A stretch of DNA of 9,848 nucleotides from Bacteroidota bacterium (GTDB lineage Bacteria; Bacteroidota; Bacteroidia; Bacteroidales; B18-G4): assembly GCA_003648575.1 (NCBI GenBank), contig QMPN01000100.1, positions 1-9,848 on the forward strand. The letters run 5' to 3'. The notes under the pieces are model-generated. The model was given only the letters and a program-made list of their open reading frames with translations, was not told the origin of the DNA and did no database searches. Both the position numbers and the translations under genes were made by a program. Within the stretch, counting starts at the first letter, position 1. Each line of letters begins with the position of its first letter. This document shows positions 6,901 to 9,848 of this stretch, in pieces.

Positions 6901-8241
6901 AGCAATAAAGAATATACTGAAGCAAAGGCAAAATACGAAGAAGCTCTCAGCTTCAAAGCAGCGCAGCAATACCCCAAAGATAAAATTGCTGAGATCGATG
7001 GTATTTTTGCATCCATTCAGGAGATCGAAGACAATTATAACGTTGCCATAGCCACAGCTGATGCTGCCTTCGCTGCAGGTAATTACCTTGCTGCCAGGGA
7101 TGCCTACCAAACGGCCCTTGGGATTAAAGCGGGAGAACAATACCCGACTGATAAATTAACAGAATTATTAGGCCTCCTTGACGAACAGGCCAGGCTGGCA
7201 GCCATAGATGCTCAATATGCAAAGGCCCTTTCAGGTGCCGACTCACTCTTCGCCTTAAAGGAGTATGAGAATGCCTCCAGGATGTATAGCCAGGCACTTG
7301 GCATAAAAGCAACAGAAAGCTACCCACAGGAAAAGATCGATGAGATCATTATCATCCAGGCAGAGATAGCCAGGAAGAAAGAGATTGATGATAATTATAA
7401 CGAGGCTATTACTGATGCAGATGATTTCTTCAACAGAGGATCATTTATGGAAGCACTGCAGGAATATAATAAAGCTGCCGGTATAAAGCCAGATGAAGCA
7501 TATCCAAAGGGAAGGATCACTGAGATCAACTCAAGGCTGGAAGAGCTGGAAGGGGAAAGACTGAAAGCTTATAATGCTGCAATCACACAGGCCGACAACT
7601 ATTATAACATGGCCAACTACCGTCTGGCAAAGTCATCTTATCAAACAGCTGTCGACATCAAGCCGGACGAACAGTATGCCAGGGACAGACTGGACGAAGT
7701 GACCGTAATCTATATGGCGGAGCTGGAATCATTGAAGGTAGATTACAGGAAACATATTGCAAATGCCGATAACTATTTCAACACCAAGATATACGATGGT
7801 GCTATAGAAAACTACAGGACAGCAGCGGCCATACTGCCTGATGAACCATATCCCGGGCAAATGATCGCCCGCATTACCAAGATCATCAACGACAATGCCA
7901 TTACTGATGTGAACAAGCTGGCACAGGTGATCCCGAATAATACCGACCGTAGATTCAGTTTCAGTGCCTTGCCGGTGAATGTGAGGAAAGAAAACTACAT
8001 CCTGATAAAGGCCAGGAACGTGTCAGGCCATGATTTTAAAATGCTTGTAAACTTCGGACAGGGCAACAGTAAGAATGGCGGGGTAGTGCTCCAGGTACCG
8101 GAGGGTGAATCCAGCAAGGATTATATCATCAGGATCGGCGCCCTCTACAAATGGTTCAGCGAAGATAACAACTGGCTGGGTATCTACCCGGAAGGGGGTG
8201 ATATTGAAATAGCCCTCATCCGTATCTCTAAATCCGATTAA
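3985..8241 (+). CDS. Exported giant TPR-like repeat protein, 1418 residues
   Basis: The start is taken at ATG 3985, inside the end of lolD, because it gives a clean Sec signal peptide: MNK, a hydrophobic core to about residue 21, and a likely cleavage after V-Q-S (24-26). The in-frame ATG at 3967 would put six polar residues ahead of it. There is no lipobox and no second membrane segment, so the product should be periplasmic, surface-bound or secreted. Residues 33 to about 1305 are 22 tandem units of 53-61 residues. Each has two TPR-like helices (pattern AD..F....Y..A...Y..A), a turn with P.E.YP, and a third helix (KI.EI..I.AE) leading into the next unit. Residues from about 1310 to 1418 form a different, probably beta-rich domain containing [13 protein letters not shown] and [17 protein letters not shown] find no cysteine in the whole protein. 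The role is unknown; a scaffold or protein-binding function is the natural inference from TPR-like architecture. Confidence 0.93.
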   Translation: MNKTFFTLIKVLLFTVLFLGINPVQSQGIDEQYKQAIESADGYFEKADYLNAKASYQVASQKKPDEQYPKDRLRESISLLRVQMEQMAEFNDKLTYADRLYQEKSWDNAILAYEEAQKLMPSDPYPSDQIKLIREIQSDEAENEGRYTGLINEGDALFAAEDYVAAITKYDDAARIYPGRQEMKDKIDATNQRLSEIAAQQSGYEKAISEAEMYHARKDYENELKSYQLASELKPEEPLPQVKIRELNDFLRKYEAYNKFVSEGDELYISQQFAEAKLKYEKALEVLPKENYPREIISKINIALSEKTERDKAAYEDALAKADELYSQEDYQAAMLAYSDALRYWPDGEHAHQRISRINEIMALKRAQEEAYANTISLADKLFADKEYAEAKTEYRNAADINPFEQYPKVRIDEIDLILSQIQDQLNQYDAIIHGADKLFNAGDYEQSRIQYLRAQDIMSDRSYPEDQIKMIDEILGRAHATQEAYDAAIARGDEHFTKREWEDAKVDYVEANDLIQEEQYPKDKITEINNILAQLQAEQETYTLALKTADQLLAEKNYMGALMEYRNAADIFTEEEYPQQKIEEINGLLAEQSRLAGIDQSYADAVAEGDRLLSEEQYDASKASFELALTYKATESYPKDKIAEIDGILAELARLQGIENSYNEAIEAGDLAMEQLDYNKAKSDYELALGFKADEQYPKDKIAEIEAIFAAEAARIAQLGADYTQAIADGDALLAALDYDGARVKYAAALTLMPDEAYPAQKISEIEGILAELERLRLLDEEYAVTITSADGMFNAKSYSNARAEYEKASVLKPEEAYPREKMTEIDVIFAEQARLLGIEESYSEAIAAADFFMTEEKLSEAKSAYQRALSFKPEEAYPQQKIAEIDAVFASLAEQEEQYLIAIGTADTYFNTQEYEQARVAYLRAQGIKADEPYPAQRITEIDGILANLQQQQAIDEAYANAIAHGDNFFSNKEYTEAKAKYEEALSFKAAQQYPKDKIAEIDGIFASIQEIEDNYNVAIATADAAFAAGNYLAARDAYQTALGIKAGEQYPTDKLTELLGLLDEQARLAAIDAQYAKALSGADSLFALKEYENASRMYSQALGIKATESYPQEKIDEIIIIQAEIARKKEIDDNYNEAITDADDFFNRGSFMEALQEYNKAAGIKPDEAYPKGRITEINSRLEELEGERLKAYNAAITQADNYYNMANYRLAKSSYQTAVDIKPDEQYARDRLDEVTVIYMAELESLKVDYRKHIANADNYFNTKIYDGAIENYRTAAAILPDEPYPGQMIARITKIINDNAITDVNKLAQVIPNNTDRRFSFSALPVNVRKENYILIKARNVSGHDFKMLVNFGQGNSKNGGVVLQVPEGESSKDYIIRIGALYKWFSEDNNWLGIYPEGGDIEIALIRISKSD
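4081..7899 (+). repeat. 22 in-frame tandem repeats of about 57-60 codons
   Basis: The Tyr codon of the conserved E-x-Y-P turn, or its aligned equivalent, falls at 4186, 4357, 4528, 4699, 4858, 5032, 5203, 5374, 5545, 5716, 5896, 6076, 6259, 6439, 6619, 6790, 6970, 7141, 7321, 7501, 7675 and 7849. The steps are 171 nt (57 residues) mostly in the first half, 180 nt (60) mostly from unit 10 to unit 20, plus single steps of 159 and 183 and three of 174. Units 3, 4 and 6 have lost the Tyr-Pro turn. Well-matched units differ at many third codon positions (for example the YPKDK codons at 5896, 6076 and 6970), so the array looks old and selected at protein level, not freshly amplified. Confidence 0.93.
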
Positions 8242-8242
8242 T

Positions 8243-9706
8243 ATGGAACAATACTTCGACAAATACCGGGAGAATACCATAGGGCATGACCTGAAATTTG
8301 AATCCCCTTTTGGATTACAAAAACTGATCTATGCCGACTGGATCGCCAGCGGCAGGCTGTATGGCCCTATCGAGGATAAGATCAGGGATACTTTCGGCCC
8401 CTGGGTTGGGAATACGCATACGGAAACCAGCGAGACCGGGACCCTGATGACCAAGGCCTACCATTACGCCCAGCAGGTGATCAAAAAGCATGTGAATGCA
8501 AACGACGACGATGTGATCATTACGACTGGTTTCGGCATGACAGCCGCTGTTGTGAAGTTTCAGCGTATCCTTGGTATGAAGCAATGCGGCATGCTCACAG
8601 GCTCCGACTGCTTACAGGAAAAAGACAGACCCGTGGTATTTGTAACCCATATGGAGCACCATTCAAACCATACTTCCTGGTTTGAGACCATGGCAGATGT
8701 GGTTCAGCTTCAGCCCAGCAAAGATCTTCTTATCGACCTGGATGAACTGCGTGCACAGTTAAAGAAATATGAAAACAGGGAATTCAAGATCGGAGCTTTT
8801 ACTGCATGCAGCAATGTTACCGGTATTGAAACACCCATTCATGCCATGGCAAAGGTCATGCATGAACATGGAGGATACTGCTTTGTAGATTACGCAGCAT
8901 CAGCACCTTATGTTGAGATGAATATGCATCCTGAAGACCCGATGGAAAAGCTGGATGCCATTATGTTCTCTCCGCATAAGTTCCTCGGAGGACCCGGCAG
9001 TTCAGGTGTGCTTATCTTCTGTAAGAGCCTTTATAAAAGCCATACTCCTGATCAACCCGGCGGTGGTACTGTAGACTGGACGAACCCCTGGGGAGAGTAT
9101 AAATACATAGATGATATCGAAGCCCGTGAAGATGGTGGAACACCCGGTTTCCTGCAGGCTATCAGGACGGCCCTTTCAATCAGACTAAAGGAACAGATCG
9201 GTACTGCTAAGATGCGGGAACGTGATCAGGAGCTGGTCGACAAAGCCTTTGAGAAATTCAAGGAAGTGCCCGGATTGCGCATTCTGGCCGAGAATGTAAA
9301 AGAAAGACTTGGAATAATTTCCTTCTATCTGATCAATATCCACTTTAACCTGGTGGTTAAGCTTCTTAATGACCGCTGGGGCATTCAAGTGAGAGGAGGC
9401 TGTGCCTGTGCAGGAACCTATGGTCATTTCCTGCTGGATGTGAGCCATGAGAAATCGAGGCACATCACCGATCTGATCAACCATGGCGATCTTTCGCAAA
9501 AGCCCGGCTGGATCAGGGTATCCCTCCACCCTACCATGACTGATGAAGAACTGAATGTTATCGTAGATGCCTTGAAACAGATTAGCGAACACCATAAAGA
9601 ATGGGCTAAAGACTACATTTACAACGTCCATATCAATGAGTTCAGGCATAAAGATGAACCCGAGGACAAAGTCAGCCAGATCATACCCTGGTTTGAATTA
9701 GACTAA
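8243..9706 (+). CDS. Class-V aminotransferase-fold PLP enzyme, cysteine desulfurase/selenocysteine lyase type
   Basis: The 487-residue product has the fold-type I layout of cysteine desulfurases, which take sulfur (or selenium) from cysteine (selenocysteine) onto an active-site cysteine. The PLP-binding lysine is Lys246 in SPHKFLGGPGSSG, the PLP-ring histidine is in MEHHSNH (139-140), and the cofactor-nitrogen aspartate is Asp216 in FVDYAASAPY. The substrate cysteine should be Cys387 and/or Cys389 in RGGCACAGTYG. It is longer than SufS (about 406 residues): an N-terminal segment with IYADWIASGRLYGPIE replaces the usual YLD-type start, and about 70 residues including a GWIRVSLHPTMT stretch close the protein. 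The glutamine usual four residues into the VDGAQ motif is Ala219 here. No suf or isc genes are near, so a housekeeping Fe-S role is not supported. The ATG lies 1 nt after the preceding stop, implying co-translation with the repeat protein. Substrate unknown. Confidence 0.9.
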   Translation: MEQYFDKYRENTIGHDLKFESPFGLQKLIYADWIASGRLYGPIEDKIRDTFGPWVGNTHTETSETGTLMTKAYHYAQQVIKKHVNANDDDVIITTGFGMTAAVVKFQRILGMKQCGMLTGSDCLQEKDRPVVFVTHMEHHSNHTSWFETMADVVQLQPSKDLLIDLDELRAQLKKYENREFKIGAFTACSNVTGIETPIHAMAKVMHEHGGYCFVDYAASAPYVEMNMHPEDPMEKLDAIMFSPHKFLGGPGSSGVLIFCKSLYKSHTPDQPGGGTVDWTNPWGEYKYIDDIEAREDGGTPGFLQAIRTALSIRLKEQIGTAKMRERDQELVDKAFEKFKEVPGLRILAENVKERLGIISFYLINIHFNLVVKLLNDRWGIQVRGGCACAGTYGHFLLDVSHEKSRHITDLINHGDLSQKPGWIRVSLHPTMTDEELNVIVDALKQISEHHKEWAKDYIYNVHINEFRHKDEPEDKVSQIIPWFELD

Positions 9707-9719
9707 CTTTAAGTACTCA

Positions 9720-9755
9720 GCCGCGCAGGCGAAGTCAGGTCGAAACCCGCCCGGC
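9720..9755 (+). terminator. GC-rich imperfect hairpin after the PLP-enzyme gene
   Basis: GCCGCGCAGG (9720-9729) can pair with CCCGCCCGGC (9746-9755) in 8 of 10 positions, with C-C and A-C mismatches and a 16-nt loop. A short ATTTTA follows. The segment is clearly more GC-rich than the bases on either side. It lies 14 nt after the last gene of the cluster, so a weak terminator is the simplest reading. A remnant of a dispersed intergenic repeat is the alternative. Confidence 0.3.
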
Positions 9756-9825
9756 ATTTTAGGATAGTTCTGAAGAATTCTCCATAATCTAACAATCACC
9801 CACTATTTGTAACTTTCCTGAAAGA

Positions 9826-9848
9826 ATGGATTATTTGATATTACATCC
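9826..9848 (+). CDS. Possible start of a further gene (cut by window end)
   Basis: ATG at 9826 opens a frame reading MDYLILH to the window edge. Eight bases upstream, TAACTTTC (9810-9817) matches the -7 consensus TAnnTTTG at all but the last defined base. Seven codons are too few to support a function, and the frame could close just outside. The remaining bases between the hairpin and this ATG show nothing but an AGAATTCT palindrome at 9774-9781. Confidence 0.2.

Noticed and set aside
4081..7899. Regular 171-180 nt periodicity suggestive of a satellite or CRISPR-like array
   Set aside because: The repeats are in frame, keep one open reading frame, differ mainly at synonymous positions and vary by whole codons; they are protein repeats.
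9185..9649. 154-codon minus-strand frame in the PLP-enzyme gene
   Set aside because: Lies wholly opposite a conserved enzyme region and shows no motif of its own.

Overview
The window looks like a chromosomal stretch from a member of the Bacteroidota, probably near the order Bacteroidales. The evidence is the DnaB and SucC sequence types, near-exact copies of the Bacteroidota -7 promoter element (TAnnTTTG) just upstream of dnaB, sucC and lolD, the lack of good Shine-Dalgarno sites, and a very long exported repeat protein of a kind common in that phylum. The phylum assignment is inference from these traits. I see no transposase, integrase, tRNA, rRNA or CRISPR array.

Layout. Bases 1-131 hold a possible gene end, then a short dnaB leader with a perfect 7-bp inverted repeat overlapping the candidate promoter. 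dnaB (132-1640, +) encodes the replicative helicase; its last residues resemble the C-terminal tip of single-strand DNA-binding protein. A 75-residue DUF2007-like protein (1730-1957, +) follows, flanked by AT-rich repeats. It converges on sucC (2026-3216, -), the beta subunit of succinyl-CoA synthetase. A 116-bp divergent region up to the lolD start codon carries one promoter element for sucC and one for the following cluster.

The right two thirds is a tightly packed three-gene cluster on the + strand. It contains a LolD-type ABC ATPase (3333-3992), a 1418-residue exported protein with 22 tandem TPR-like repeats and a C-terminal beta-rich domain (3985-8241, overlapping the ATPase gene by 8 nt), and a class-V aminotransferase-fold PLP enzyme of the cysteine desulfurase / selenocysteine lyase type (8243-9706, starting 1 nt after the previous stop). 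The overlap and spacing imply one transcript and coupled translation. The cluster ends in a GC-rich imperfect hairpin, and a new gene may begin at 9826.

Housekeeping functions (replication, TCA cycle, lipoprotein release) are clear. The least explained part is the giant repeat protein and its linkage to an ABC ATPase without its permease and to a PLP enzyme. No joint function can be read from the sequence alone; the gene packing suggests co-expression, not a proven common pathway.
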